From assembly GCF_013364275.1 (NCBI RefSeq), contig NZ_CP054932.1, forward strand, positions 8,804,001-8,868,000: DNA of 64,000 nt, written 5' to 3'. Made by a program: the position numbers and the translations under genes. This DNA comes from Actinomadura sp. NAK00032 (GTDB lineage Bacteria; Actinomycetota; Actinomycetes; Streptosporangiales; Streptosporangiaceae). Shown here in pieces: positions 9,129 through 18,059 of the stretch (its first letter is position 1; each line of letters begins with the position of its first letter). Below the pieces are notes generated by a model. That model worked only from the letters and a program-made list of their open reading frames with translations, was not told the origin of the DNA and did not search any database.

Positions 9129-10201
9129 GCGCCGCACCTCCGGTCCGTGAGGGGGATGCCGGTGGGCGCCGGGTGGTCCTCGCCCGGGTACTGCCGGTAG
9201 GTGACGCCGCTGAGGTCGGCCTCGCAGAGGTACAGGTTCAGCCACGACCCGTAGGACGCGATCCGGCCGATCGCCTCCATCTTCACCGGCAGCAGCCGCA
9301 GGAAGGAGTCGACCTTCGGGGAGTCGCCGGACAGGTTCCGCGACAGCCGCCCGAGCTGCGCGATGTCCCGTTTGAGGGGTTCGCGGCCGTCCCGCAGCAG
9401 GTCGGTGGTCGTCCCGGCGAGGTCGTCGAGCGCGCTGATCGCCTGCCCGATCGCGGTGCGGTCGGCCGCGAGGCCGGACACCAGCCGCCGCAGCGTGCCG
9501 ATCAGCGTCCCGAGGTGGTCGCCGCGCCCGTTGACCGTGTCGAGGACGGCGTTCAGGTTGTCGATCACCTGCCCGATGACGGCGTCCTTGTCGGCGATGC
9601 CGCGCGTCAGCGACCCGATCGAGGACAGCAGTCCCTCGACCGTCCCGCCCTCGCCCTGCAGCACCTGGATGATCGACCCGGCGAGCGCGTTGACGTCCTT
9701 CGGCGACAGCGCCTGGAACAGCGGCTGGAACCCGTTGAACAGCTGGGTCAGGTTCAGCGCGGGGGTCGTCCGCTCGACCGGGATCGTCGCGCCGGCCCGC
9801 AGCGTCCCGGCCGCGCCCGCACCGCGCCCGATCTCGACGTACCGCTGCCCGATCAGGTTCAGGTACTTGATCGTCGCGGTGGACGAGGCCGGGAGGCGGT
9901 GCCCGCGGTCGACGCCGAACGAGACGAGCGCGACGCGGTGCTCGACGACCTTGATCCCGGCCACCCGTCCGACCTCGACGCCCGCGATCCGGACGCTGTC
10001 GCCCTCGCGCAGCCCGGACGCGTCGGTGAACCGCGCCTTGTAGGAGACGGTGTCGCCGCCGCCGACCCGCGTGATGCTGAGCGCGAGCAGCGCGGTCGCG
10101 ACCACCGTGACCGTGACGAACGCGGCCGACTTGAGCAGCGGCGGCGCCAGGCTCTTCCGGCTCCCCTTGCTCTTCCGGCTCCCCTTGCTCTTGCGGCTCA
10201 T
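9125..10201 (-). CDS. mceB: MceB-type lipid-transport protein
   Basis: Second Mce subunit, 358 residues. The first 18 residues contain a threefold KSKGSR repeat (encoded by a short direct DNA repeat at about 10165-10198), giving a strongly basic cytoplasmic tail before the membrane helix at about 23-45. MlaD/Mce domain with '[18 protein letters not shown]' and '[13 protein letters not shown]', helical domain, and a C-terminal block with '[12 protein letters not shown]' and a final 'DRRCGA' like other MceB proteins. It overlaps mceA and mceC by 4 nt each, so the operon is translationally coupled. Confidence 0.93.
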   Translation of the reverse strand: MSRKSKGSRKSKGSRKSLAPPLLKSAAFVTVTVVATALLALSITRVGGGDTVSYKARFTDASGLREGDSVRIAGVEVGRVAGIKVVEHRVALVSFGVDRGHRLPASSTATIKYLNLIGQRYVEIGRGAGAAGTLRAGATIPVERTTPALNLTQLFNGFQPLFQALSPKDVNALAGSIIQVLQGEGGTVEGLLSSIGSLTRGIADKDAVIGQVIDNLNAVLDTVNGRGDHLGTLIGTLRRLVSGLAADRTAIGQAISALDDLAGTTTDLLRDGREPLKRDIAQLGRLSRNLSGDSPKVDSFLRLLPVKMEAIGRIASYGSWLNLYLCEADLSGVTYRQYPGEDHPAPTGIPLTDRRCGA

Positions 10202-11487
10202 CGCAGCGTCACCTCCGTGCCCCGGTAGACGGGGCCGAGCAGGGCGCTGCTCCAGTCGGGCAGCGCCTCCGGGACGTCCTGGAGGCCGGGCGCGAGCAGC
10301 TCGTTGATGAGGCGGTTCTCCTCGGGCGAGTTCGGCAGGCCGAGCGCGCCGGGCGCGACGGCGATGGGCGTGTCCGCGTCCGGCGGCGCCGACTTCACGG
10401 CCGCCGCACCCCCGAGAGCACCGCCGAGAGCACCGCCGAGGGCGCCGGCCGGGTAGCAGTGCGGGCCGCTCTTGTCGGTGTAGCGCGGACGGTCCTTGCC
10501 GGGCACGTACCGGCCCTTGGACGGCAGCGTCCGCACGTCCACGTGCAGGCCGGGGTGCTTGGTGCCCTTGCCGAGCACCTTGTCCATCACGGGGACGAAG
10601 TCGCTCAGCATGCGCAGCGTGCACGGGTACTCGGGCGCGTACTTGCGCAGCAGCTCCAGCGTCGGACGGCTCGTCGCGGCCAGCCGGATGAAGTTGCCGG
10701 AGTTCTCGTGAAGGAAGTCGGACAGGTCCTGCGACGCGTCCGTGACCGCCCCGTACAGGCTCGCGAGGTTGGTCCGCTGGTCGGCGATCGACCGGCTCGT
10801 GTAGGCGAAGTCGTTCAGCGCCTGCAGGATCTCCGGCGCCGCCTGGTCGTAGTGGCGGCTGACCTCGACGAGGGCCTTGATGTCGCGGTTGAGCGCGGGC
10901 AGGCTCGGGTTGAGCTTCTTGAGGTAGGCGTCCAGCTCGACGATCGTCTGCCCGAGTTCGGTGCCGCGCCCGTCGAGCGCCTGCGACACGGCGGTGAGCG
11001 TGGCCGCCAGCTCCGCGGGCTGGACGGCCGTGAGCAGCGGATACAGGTTGTCCAGCACCCGCTGGAGCTCGATCGCGTTCGCCGACCGGTCCTGGCTGAT
11101 CACGCTGCCGACGGTGAGCCGCGCCCGGGACGGCGCGGCGGGCGGGATCAGCGCGACGAACCGCTGCCCGAACAGCGTCGTCGGGAGCAGCTGCGCCGAC
11201 ACGTTGCGCGGCAGCAGCCGCACCTTGTCCGGCTGGATCGCCAGCTTGAGCGTCGCGACGCCGCCGTCCGACGAGATCTCCCGGACCTCGCCGACGACCA
11301 CGCCGCGCAGCTTCACGTCGGCGTGCGGATGCATCTCGCTGCCCGCGCTCGCCGTCTTCAGCGTCACCCAGCTGACCTCGGTGAACTTCTTGTCGTAGAC
11401 GGCGACCGACAGCCAGACCAGCAGCAGCGGCACGAGCAGGAACGCCACGCCCGCGAGCCGCCTCCGCACCATCCCGGCGGCGCTCAT
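10198..11487 (-). CDS. mceA: MceA-type lipid-transport protein
   Basis: First and longest Mce subunit here, 429 residues. Transmembrane helix at about 11-30, MlaD/Mce domain with 'HPHADVKLRGVVVGEV' and 'LLPTTLFGQRFVAL', helical domain, then an extended C-terminal region ('GPHCYPAGALGGALGGALGG') that includes a three-copy GALG repeat and a Pro/Ala linker. Extended, variable C-termini are common in MceA-type subunits. It starts within the stop of yrbEB (ATGA). Substrate cannot be read from the sequence; a sterol is plausible given the ChoD-like gene nearby (inference). Confidence 0.93.
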   Translation of the reverse strand: MSAAGMVRRRLAGVAFLLVPLLLVWLSVAVYDKKFTEVSWVTLKTASAGSEMHPHADVKLRGVVVGEVREISSDGGVATLKLAIQPDKVRLLPRNVSAQLLPTTLFGQRFVALIPPAAPSRARLTVGSVISQDRSANAIELQRVLDNLYPLLTAVQPAELAATLTAVSQALDGRGTELGQTIVELDAYLKKLNPSLPALNRDIKALVEVSRHYDQAAPEILQALNDFAYTSRSIADQRTNLASLYGAVTDASQDLSDFLHENSGNFIRLAATSRPTLELLRKYAPEYPCTLRMLSDFVPVMDKVLGKGTKHPGLHVDVRTLPSKGRYVPGKDRPRYTDKSGPHCYPAGALGGALGGALGGAAAVKSAPPDADTPIAVAPGALGLPNSPEENRLINELLAPGLQDVPEALPDWSSALLGPVYRGTEVTLR

Positions 11488-12311
11488 CCGGCGACCTTCA
11501 CCGTCGTGTTCGTCCCCCACAGCGCCAGGCTGAAGAAGAAGTCGCTGACGCTGATCAGCACGATCGACGTGCGGACCGCGCGGCCGACGGCCTGGCCCAC
11601 CCCCGCGGGTCCGCCGGCCGCGCGGTAGCCGTAGTAGCAGTGCGACAGGATCACCAGGACGCTGAACACCAGCACCTTGAAGAACGACAGGACCACGTCC
11701 ACGGGCGACAGGAACAGCCCGAAATAGTGGTCGTACGTCCCCGCCGACTGCCCGTTGAACACGACCGTGACCTGGCGGGACGCGAGGTAGGCGCACAGCA
11801 GCCCGATCGCGTACAGCGGCACGATCGCGACCGCGCCCGCGATGATCCGCGTCGTCACCAGGTACGGCAGGGACGGGATGCCCATGACCTCCAGGGCGTC
11901 CACCTCGTCGCTGATGCGCATCGCGCCGAGCTGCGCGGTGAACCCGGCGCCGACCGTCGCCGACAGCGCGAGCCCCGACACGACCGGCGCGATCTCCCGC
12001 GTGTTGATGTAGGCGGACGCGAACCCGGTGAACGCCGACGTCCCGATCTGCTGGAGCGCCGAGTAGCCCTGCATGCCGACGACGACGCCGGTCGCGAGCG
12101 TCATCGCGACCATGACGCCGATCGTCCCGCCGATCACGCCGAGGCCGCCGCTGCCGAACGCCACCTCGGCGAGCAGCCGCTGCACCTCCCCGCGGTAGCG
12201 GCGGAACGCGCGCGGCGTCCACAGCAGCGCCCGGACGTAGAAGGCGCCCTGGTCACCGGGCTGGTCCAGCCACGCGAACCAGCGCGCGGGCCCCGCTCGC
12301 AGTACGGCCAT
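11484..12311 (-). CDS. yrbEB: YrbE/MlaE-type permease subunit B
   Basis: Integral membrane permease of the MlaE (YrbE) family, about 275 residues with five to six hydrophobic helices. Family hallmarks are 'GYSALQQIGTSAFTGFASA' and the 'MRISDEVDALEVMGI' motif thought to contact the ATPase. It forms the inner-membrane channel with YrbEA for the Mce importer; no MceG/MlaF ATPase is encoded in the window, as is usual because it is shared and located elsewhere. I prefer ATG 12311, with AAGGG 8 nt upstream, over GTG 12320, which has no spacing to its ribosome binding site. The start lies 1 nt past the yrbEA stop. Confidence 0.93.
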   Translation of the reverse strand: MAVLRAGPARWFAWLDQPGDQGAFYVRALLWTPRAFRRYRGEVQRLLAEVAFGSGGLGVIGGTIGVMVAMTLATGVVVGMQGYSALQQIGTSAFTGFASAYINTREIAPVVSGLALSATVGAGFTAQLGAMRISDEVDALEVMGIPSLPYLVTTRIIAGAVAIVPLYAIGLLCAYLASRQVTVVFNGQSAGTYDHYFGLFLSPVDVVLSFFKVLVFSVLVILSHCYYGYRAAGGPAGVGQAVGRAVRTSIVLISVSDFFFSLALWGTNTTVKVAG

Positions 12312-12312
12312 C

Positions 12313-13098
12313 TCAGCCACCCTTCGGCGGGACGACCTGGAGGTAGATCCCGGTGATCACGAGGTTGAGCAGGAACAGCAACAGGAAGGCGATGACGACC
12401 GACTGGTTCACCACGTCCCCGACGCCCTTCGGCCCGCCCTTGGGGTTGAGGCCCCGGTAGGCGGCGACGACGCCGGCGACGAACCCGAACAGCAGCGCCT
12501 TCGCCTCCCCGACGTAGATGTCGGGGAGCTGCGCGAGCGCGGAGAAGCTCGCGACGTACGCGCCGGGCGTCCCGCCCTGCATCAGGACGTTGAAGAAGTA
12601 GCCGCCCGCGACGCCGACGACCGAGACCAGGCCGTTGAGCAGGAACGCGACCGCCATGCACGCGAGGACGCGCGGGACGACGAGCCGCTGGACCGGGGAG
12701 ACGCCGAGCACCTCCATCGCGTCCAGCTCCTCGCGGATCGTCCGGGCGCCGATGTCCGCGCAGATCGTCGAGCCCGCCACCCCCGACACCAGCAGCGCCA
12801 CGATCATCGGGCTGGCCTGCTGGATCACCACCAGCACGCTCGCGGCGCCGGTGAACGACTGCGCGCCGAACTGCTGGGTGAGCGAGCCGACCTGCAGCGA
12901 CGTCACGGCGCCGAACGGGATCGACACCAGCGCGGTCGGCAGGATCGTGACGCTCGCGATGAACCAGAACTGCTCGACGAACTCGCGGAACTGGAACGGA
13001 CGCCGCACCATCATGCCGAGGACGGTCGCGGCGAGCGCGAACATCCGGCCGGCCTCGCGCAGCGCGCTCACCGGATATCCGAGCAGCACGGGCGCCAT
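12313..13098 (-). CDS. yrbEA: YrbE/MlaE-type permease subunit A
   Basis: First gene of the Mce operon: MlaE-family permease of 261 residues, five to six membrane helices, with the conserved 'TIREELDAMEVLGVSPVQRL' loop. A near-perfect ribosome binding site (AAAGGAGGTGGG) precedes ATG 13098. Partner of YrbEB in the ABC-type lipid importer. About 150 bp separate it from the upstream lipoprotein gene, the largest gap in the operon, so the operon promoter probably lies there, although I cannot point to clear -35/-10 boxes. Confidence 0.93.
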   Translation of the reverse strand: MAPVLLGYPVSALREAGRMFALAATVLGMMVRRPFQFREFVEQFWFIASVTILPTALVSIPFGAVTSLQVGSLTQQFGAQSFTGAASVLVVIQQASPMIVALLVSGVAGSTICADIGARTIREELDAMEVLGVSPVQRLVVPRVLACMAVAFLLNGLVSVVGVAGGYFFNVLMQGGTPGAYVASFSALAQLPDIYVGEAKALLFGFVAGVVAAYRGLNPKGGPKGVGDVVNQSVVIAFLLLFLLNLVITGIYLQVVPPKGG

Positions 13099-13251
13099 GA
13101 TCCCACCTCCTTTCCGTTGCCTTTCGAGGGCTTTCCGAGAAACTACTGGCCGGTCAATTCGGACGGCAAGGCGTCAGCCCATGCCGTTCGTTTTCTATTA
13201 CCGAGTGACAGCTTTTCCGAGCATCGCTTGAATTGTTGCGCGCCGGTCGAT

Positions 13252-13770
13252 TCACTTCGCGCAGCCGGGTGCTTTCGCGAAGGCCGCGTTCAGCTTCGGG
13301 TCCTTGCGGAAGTCCTGTTCCGGTCCCTGGTAGGCGCTGTAGCGGCTGAACGCCCGCCCGATCTGGCCGACCGCCTGCCGGTAGGACTTCCTGTCGGTGA
13401 CCTTCGCCCGCTCCAGCCGCCGGGACGCCGTGGTCACCGTCGAATGCGTGCTGGTCAGGTTGCGCATGGCACCCGCCAGGACCGCCTCGCCGTTGTCGAC
13501 CGGCGGGGCGCCGAGCCCGGACAGACCCGTCTCCAGCGTCCGCATACGCGTGGAGATGCCGTCGAGCAGCTTCACCAGCGACGCCTTGGACTTCAGCACG
13601 TCCGTGCCGTCGAGCTTCGGCACCCGCAGCGGCGCGCCCTGCGCCAGGACCGCGCACGCCTTGCCCGCCCAGGCGACCTCGGGCGGGTCCTTCTTCTCCG
13701 ATCCGCAGCCGGCCGCGGAAACGGCCATCGCGGAGGCCAGCGCCACCGGGACGATGATTCGCCGAACCAT
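13252..13770 (-). CDS. Secreted lipoprotein, function unknown
   Basis: Protein of 172 residues with a lipoprotein signal peptide: 'MVRRIIVPVALASAM' then 'AVSAAGC' with predicted lipidated Cys22. The mature part is mostly helical, with two further Cys (one near residue 39 and one in the final 'APGCAK'), and shows no family I recognise with confidence. A good GGAGAAG ribosome binding site precedes ATG 13770. The gap to the lipase gene upstream is only 11 nt, so the two are probably co-transcribed and may act together at the cell surface. Confidence 0.75.
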   Translation of the reverse strand: MVRRIIVPVALASAMAVSAAGCGSEKKDPPEVAWAGKACAVLAQGAPLRVPKLDGTDVLKSKASLVKLLDGISTRMRTLETGLSGLGAPPVDNGEAVLAGAMRNLTSTHSTVTTASRRLERAKVTDRKSYRQAVGQIGRAFSRYSAYQGPEQDFRKDPKLNAAFAKAPGCAK

Positions 13771-13781
13771 TGGCTTCTCCT

Positions 13782-15035
13782 TCAGCAGTTGGACGTGGCG
13801 GCCTTTCCGGCGAAGCGGTCCGCGAGGAACGACATCGCATCCTTGTTGCCGCGGTAGACGAGCGTGATGTGGCTGATCGCGTCCCAGGTCCTCCAGGTGA
13901 CCGGGACGCCGAGCCGGCAATAGGCGTCGCGCAGTTCTCTCGCCTGACCGAACGCGACGATCTCGTCCGCCGTGGAGTGGTACTGGAAGACGGGGACCGT
14001 GACGGGTCCGGTGCCGAGCTGGTTCTCCGCGACCCGGTTCAGCCATGCCTCGTTCGCGAACGGGCTGGTGGTGAAGTAGTCGGTGATCGTCTTGCCCTGG
14101 TAGCCGAGCAGCAGCTCCAGCGTGCAGGCGCCGCCTTCGAGGCCGTCCGCCATGGCGCGGCCGGCGTCGTTGAGGTAGGAGTCCAGGTCCAGCTCGGGGT
14201 AGGCGTGGTCGAGGCCGACGATCTCGTAGAGCAGGAAGCCGAACGGGTCCGTCCCCTCCAGCGGCAGGCCGACGGCCGCGAGGTCGGACGGGACACCGCC
14301 GCCGACGACCCCCGCGAGCTTCAGCTCGGGCGCGTACGCGGGCTGCTTCTGCCCCGCCCACATCGCCGCGGCGCCGCCCTGCGAGTACCCGCGGAACGCG
14401 ACCTTCGCGTCCGCCGACAGCTTCGCCTCGGGCAGCCGCTGCGCCGCCCGCACCGCGTCGATCACCGCGTTGCCGATCGAGCCGACGATGTACGTCGTCG
14501 CCGGGTCCTCGTGGTAGCCCTCGTAGTCGGTGACGGCGACCGCGTAGCCCTTCGCGAGCATCTCGTTCAGCGCGGCCTGCTCGTAGAAGGCGCCCTGGTC
14601 GATGAACCGGGACGGCGCGCAGCGGAACGCGGGGCCGCTGGTGCCGGGCCCGAACCCCACGATCGGGGCGGTCGCCGGGTCCGCCCTCTTCGGCACGAGC
14701 ACCATGCCGGTCACCGCGACGGGCTTGCCCAGCGCGTTCGTCGACAGGTACATGACCTGCCACGCGTCGGCCAGCGCCCGCGCGGTCGGCGGTCCCGCCT
14801 TCGCGGGCCGGACCCGGATGACGTCGCCCGGCTTCCCGTCCGGCAGCGGCGACGGCGGCGTGTAGAACGCGTCCCCGGCCGGGGCGACCGGGGCGGCCTG
14901 CGCGGCAACCGGTCTGGCAGCCGGTGTTGCCCCCGGCAACGCCGCCTGCGCCGGGCCGGCGCTCATCCCGCAGGCCAGCAGCAGGCAGGCGACGGCGACG
15001 CACACCCCACGCCGGCGGCTATCGCGACTCAGCAT
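13782..15035 (-). CDS. Secretory lipase-family alpha/beta hydrolase
   Basis: Secreted hydrolase of 417 residues resembling the fungal/actinobacterial secretory lipase (LIP) family. A signal peptide covers about residues 1-31 ('ACLLLACGMSAGPAQA'). The nucleophile elbow GYSQGG puts the catalytic Ser near residue 215; a His ('DAISHITLVYRGN') and an Asp ('STADEIVAFGQA') near the C-terminus complete a plausible triad. It ends in 'ATSNC', with a terminal Cys that may pair with one of the internal Cys. Likely substrate is an acyl ester outside the cell, which would generate lipids for the neighbouring Mce importer (inference). ATG 15035 follows a GTAGGAG ribosome binding site. Confidence 0.83.
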   Translation of the reverse strand: MLSRDSRRRGVCVAVACLLLACGMSAGPAQAALPGATPAARPVAAQAAPVAPAGDAFYTPPSPLPDGKPGDVIRVRPAKAGPPTARALADAWQVMYLSTNALGKPVAVTGMVLVPKRADPATAPIVGFGPGTSGPAFRCAPSRFIDQGAFYEQAALNEMLAKGYAVAVTDYEGYHEDPATTYIVGSIGNAVIDAVRAAQRLPEAKLSADAKVAFRGYSQGGAAAMWAGQKQPAYAPELKLAGVVGGGVPSDLAAVGLPLEGTDPFGFLLYEIVGLDHAYPELDLDSYLNDAGRAMADGLEGGACTLELLLGYQGKTITDYFTTSPFANEAWLNRVAENQLGTGPVTVPVFQYHSTADEIVAFGQARELRDAYCRLGVPVTWRTWDAISHITLVYRGNKDAMSFLADRFAGKAATSNC

Positions 15036-15044
15036 CGTGGGCTC

Positions 15045-16157
15045 CTACTCGTCGTCGGGGGTGAGGGTCAGGGCGATCGGGTTGTCCGGGCCCGTGACGG
15101 CGGAGCTGAGGAGGCCGGTCAGGGCGCCGCAGTCGGCGAGCGGAGAGAGCGCGTAGGCGCCCTTGAGGTCGCCGCCCTGCCGCAGGTCGAACCCAGTGGC
15201 GGAGGTCAGGGCCATGTCGGACGGCGCGGAGGTGCGGCAGTTCTCGCCGCCCCCGATCGGGATCGCACCGAAGACGCTGAACGCCGGGAAGCTCGCCGCC
15301 ACCTTCGCCTTGGCGGTGAGCACGCCGTCCTTGTAGGTGCCGGGTTCGCTCTGCGCGGCGAAGGCGACGTCGGCCGTCGTCGGCAGGAAGCCGAGAAGCT
15401 GGAACTGGGTCTTGGACGGGGCGAGCGTGAGGCCCGTGGTGACATCGGTGCCGTTGACCTCGGCGTTCAGGGCGCCGGTCAGCGGGACGGTCGCGCCGCC
15501 CGACTTGAGGGTGGACGAACCCTTCAGCGAGTACGTGTGGTGGGCGGGTTCGGTCGTGTCACCGATGGTGAAGCTGGCGAGGACGTTGTTCTGCCCCGGA
15601 TCCTGCGTGCACTCCGACTCGAAGGTGCCGAGACCGGATTCGCCGCCGTCGTCCGTCCGAGGGGTCAGCGTCAGGACGAGATTCCCCACGGTGACCTTGC
15701 CGGGGCCCGGCTGGGTGAACGTCAGGTCGGGCGCCTGGCCGCGACCCTTCACGCTGAAGCCGCCGGACGCGGGGATCGATGTCTTCTCCAGGGCGGAGTC
15801 GACCTCGACGGGCAGGCCGTCCGGCATCTCGGGGACGGTCAGCATCGCGTCCGCGAGCGCGTGCCCTTCGAGCGTCGTCGCGTCCAGCGCGGTGAGGCCG
15901 CGCGCGGACTCGGCGTTCACCGCCGACACCGAGTCGACGACGATCCCCGGCATCACCTCGCCGACCTCGACGCGGTCGGGCACGGTCGCGGTGAGGTCCA
16001 CGTGCACGGGCTGCGGGCCGAGCAGGGGGAACGTGCAGTGGTAGTCCAGGCCGAGCGTGGCGGGCCCGGCCGCGGCGGCGGCCGGAACGGCACCGACGCA
16101 CGCTGCGACGAGCGCGGCGACGGCCAGCGCGGCGGCGATTCTGTTTCTGCTTCTCAC
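15045..16157 (-). CDS. Exported protein, DUF6801-like, paralogue 1
   Basis: Exported protein of 370 residues with a signal peptide cleaved near 'PAAAAAGPA' (about residue 30). The mature N-terminus 'LGLDYHCTFPLLGPQPVHVD' matches the start of the domain in the 16296-17639 product; I believe it corresponds to DUF6801, but could not verify this. The domain looks like two beta-rich modules of about 150 residues, the second beginning near 'TYSLKGSSTLKSG' and ending 'DCGALTGLLSSAVTGPDNPIALTLTP'. The start is GTG 16157 with GAGGTCG upstream. Function unknown; probably a cell-surface or cell-wall protein. Confidence 0.78.
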   Translation of the reverse strand: MRSRNRIAAALAVAALVAACVGAVPAAAAAGPATLGLDYHCTFPLLGPQPVHVDLTATVPDRVEVGEVMPGIVVDSVSAVNAESARGLTALDATTLEGHALADAMLTVPEMPDGLPVEVDSALEKTSIPASGGFSVKGRGQAPDLTFTQPGPGKVTVGNLVLTLTPRTDDGGESGLGTFESECTQDPGQNNVLASFTIGDTTEPAHHTYSLKGSSTLKSGGATVPLTGALNAEVNGTDVTTGLTLAPSKTQFQLLGFLPTTADVAFAAQSEPGTYKDGVLTAKAKVAASFPAFSVFGAIPIGGGENCRTSAPSDMALTSATGFDLRQGGDLKGAYALSPLADCGALTGLLSSAVTGPDNPIALTLTPDDE

Positions 16158-16166
16158 GTGTCGACC

Positions 16167-16230
16167 TCGATGGGGACGGGCTCGATACGGGACGGGGCTC
16201 CATGGGGACGGGGCTCCATACGGACGGGCC
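16167..16230. repeat. Four ~16-bp direct repeats upstream of DUF6801-like gene
   Basis: Four degenerate copies of a unit like TC-(G/C)AT-(A/G)-(C/G)GGGACGGGGC lie back to back at 16167-16181, 16182-16198, 16199-16214 and 16215-16230. They sit between the stop of the Pro-Thr-linker gene and the GTG of the next gene, next to a hairpin at 16227-16257. Confidence 0.7.
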
Positions 16231-16257
16231 CCCGCCGCACCCGGTACGGCGGGGGCC
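16227..16257 (-). terminator. GC-rich hairpin after the Pro-Thr-linker gene
   Basis: A perfect 11-bp stem (GGCCCCCGCCG / CGGCGGGGGCC) with a 9-nt loop, about 40 nt downstream of the 16296 stop. No U-tract follows, as is common for actinomycete terminators. It could end transcription of the 16296-17639 gene or attenuate into the next one. Confidence 0.6.
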
Positions 16258-16295
16258 GTCTTCCTTCTTGCTGGGCCGTCAGCTCATCACCGCCG

Positions 16296-17639
16296 TCACG
16301 CCTTGGGCGTGAGGGTCAGGTCGATGGTGTTGCCGTCGCCGGCGGTGAAGAGGCTGAGGATGCCGGTCAGCGGTCCGCAGTTCTCGATGTCGGACAGCGA
16401 GTACGTGCCGCTGATCTTGCCGCCGGCACCCGGGTCGAAGAACTCGCCCGCGGCCGACTGCAACTGGACGTCCGACGGCTCCTTCGTCTGGCACTGCTCG
16501 CCGCCACCCAGCGGGATCGCGCCGAACGCCTTGAACGACGACAGCTTGGTGATGACCTTGGTGTTGGTCGTCAGCTGCCCGTCCTTGTAGAGGCCGGTCG
16601 TCTTGCCCTGCGAGTTCAGCCCGATGTCGGCGGTCACCGGCAGGAAGCCGAGGATCTGGAAGTTGCCCTTGGTCGGGTCGAGCTGCAGGTCCGCGGTGAC
16701 CTCGCCCGTGTCGAGGTTCAGGTCGGCGCCGACGGTGCCCGTCAGCGGCGCCTTGCCGTTCGGGCCCTTCACGAACGTCTCACCGGCGATGGTGAAGTCG
16801 TAGTGCTCACCGCCACCGGTGGGAGGCGTGGGGGTGGGGGTCGGAGGCGTGGGGGTCGGGGTGGGCGGAGTCGGGGTCGGGGTGGGAGGGGTGGGCGTGG
16901 GGGTGGGAGGAGTCGGCGTGGGGGTGGGCGGGGTGGGGGTCGGCGTGGGGGTGGGGGTCGGCGTGGGAGTGGGGGTGGGCGTCGGGGTGGGGGTCGGCGT
17001 GGGCGTCCCGTTGGTGATCTCGAAGGTGGCGAACGGGTCGTCCTGGCCCGGGTCCTTCGTGCACTGGACGTCCTTGCCGCCCGCCCAGACCTCGCTGCCG
17101 TCGGCCTTCTTCGGGTTGATGCGCTGCAGCATGTTCTCGACGAAGATCTCGCCGGGGCCGGCCTCGCTGAAGACCAGCTGCGGGGCGTCGCCCTCGGCGA
17201 CCAGGTCCCAGGTCGCGCCCGCCTGCTGCGGGATGTCGACCGGCGGGATGACGACGTCGACCGCCACCGGCAGCTCCGGCGACTCGGGCACCGACAGCAC
17301 CGCGTCCGCCGTGGCCGTGCCCTCCAGGGTGGTGGCCTTCACGGCGCGCAGCCCGTTGGTGATCGTGCCGGTGATGTGCGCGGTCGCCTTGATGTGGAAC
17401 GCGGGCGTCAGCTCGCCGACCGGGATCTGCTTGGGGATGTCGGACTCGACGTCCACCGTGAGCGGCTGGTTGCCGATCAGCGGGAAGACGCAGTGGTAGT
17501 TGATCGACTGGTTGACCGGTTCCGCCATCGCGGGGCCGGCGGCCAGCACGCCGAGCATGGAGAGGCCGAGACCGCCGACGGCCGCGGCGGCGAGGCCCTT
17601 GGCCCCGGCCCTTCTGCGCTTGCTGAGCTTGGCTTCCAA
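16296..17639 (-). CDS. Exported DUF6801-like protein with long Pro-Thr linker, paralogue 2
   Basis: Exported protein of 447 residues. TTG 17639 is the only usable start, with GGCAGG upstream. A signal peptide ends near 'AAGPAMAEP' (about residue 40). The first domain starts 'INYHCVFPLIGNQPLTVDVE' as in the 15045-16157 product; the second runs from about residue 276 ('HYDFTIAGETF') to the C-terminus, ending 'GDGNTIDLTLTPKA'. Between them, at about residues 211-275, is a pure (PT)n then (PPTPTPT)n linker. Thr-rich linkers of this kind are typical targets of actinobacterial PMT O-mannosyltransferases, and one is encoded at 20531-22135. Confidence 0.82.
   Translation of the reverse strand: MEAKLSKRRRAGAKGLAAAAVGGLGLSMLGVLAAGPAMAEPVNQSINYHCVFPLIGNQPLTVDVESDIPKQIPVGELTPAFHIKATAHITGTITNGLRAVKATTLEGTATADAVLSVPESPELPVAVDVVIPPVDIPQQAGATWDLVAEGDAPQLVFSEAGPGEIFVENMLQRINPKKADGSEVWAGGKDVQCTKDPGQDDPFATFEITNGTPTPTPTPTPTPTPTPTPTPTPTPTPPTPTPTPPTPTPTPPTPTPTPPTPTPTPPTPTPTPPTGGGEHYDFTIAGETFVKGPNGKAPLTGTVGADLNLDTGEVTADLQLDPTKGNFQILGFLPVTADIGLNSQGKTTGLYKDGQLTTNTKVITKLSSFKAFGAIPLGGGEQCQTKEPSDVQLQSAAGEFFDPGAGGKISGTYSLSDIENCGPLTGILSLFTAGDGNTIDLTLTPKA
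16815..17010. repeat. Minisatellite encoding the Pro-Thr linker
   Basis: Low-complexity tract read on the plus strand as alternating GTGGGG/GTCGGG/GGCGTG words, with a 6-bp period (Pro-Thr) in the 16940-17010 half and an 18- to 21-bp period in the 16815-16935 half. It lies wholly inside the linker of the exported protein. Codon choice varies between units, so it is not a fresh expansion; length polymorphism between strains is expected. Confidence 0.9.
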
Positions 17640-18059
17640 CGTCCTGCCTTTCGTCTGGACGAGACCGGGCGCGCCTGGCGCGGCGCTACCGGATCGTGCG
17701 ATCCCCCGGGATTCGGGTCACCTCCGCGAATCCTTCGTGTGCTTCGGGGAGATTTCGAGCAGCTGTCGTGCACTTCAGGCCGGAAAGCTATCGACTCCCC
17801 AGAGCACTGTCTTTACGGCCGACTGACAAAATCGGAAGCGTTGGCACTCACCGATTCAAGGCTTTTCCGAGGGCCGAATAATGCGCGTTTTCGTATACAT
17901 TCGCGCGCCCGTTGAGCACGCCTTGCCCACGCCCCGACACAATCACCGAGAAATTATCACCGGACGATTATTATCCGGCGCCACCAGGCACTGACCGGGT
18001 TCCACCGGGTTCCACCGGCTTTCGGCGGCTTTCGGCGGCGCCCCCGCCCCCGCCCCCGC
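17640..18059. other. Intergenic region with short tandem repeats and hairpin
   Basis: About 420 bases without a convincing gene. Bases 17780-17980 are relatively AT-rich and should contain the promoter of the Pro-Thr-linker gene. A small inverted repeat CCGGA-9 nt-TCCGG lies at 17960-17978. Directly after the stop of the JmjC-like gene, bases 18000-18059 consist of nested tandem duplications read on the minus strand: three GCGGGG units, two GCCGCCGAAA units and two GGTGGAACCC units. Confidence 0.6.

Noticed and set aside
13770-17915. A plus-strand open frame of 1381 codons
   Set aside because: It is the antisense of four minus-strand genes with signal peptides, motifs and ribosome binding sites; its translation is Arg/Gly-rich and has no domain. 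Long antisense frames are expected at this GC content.
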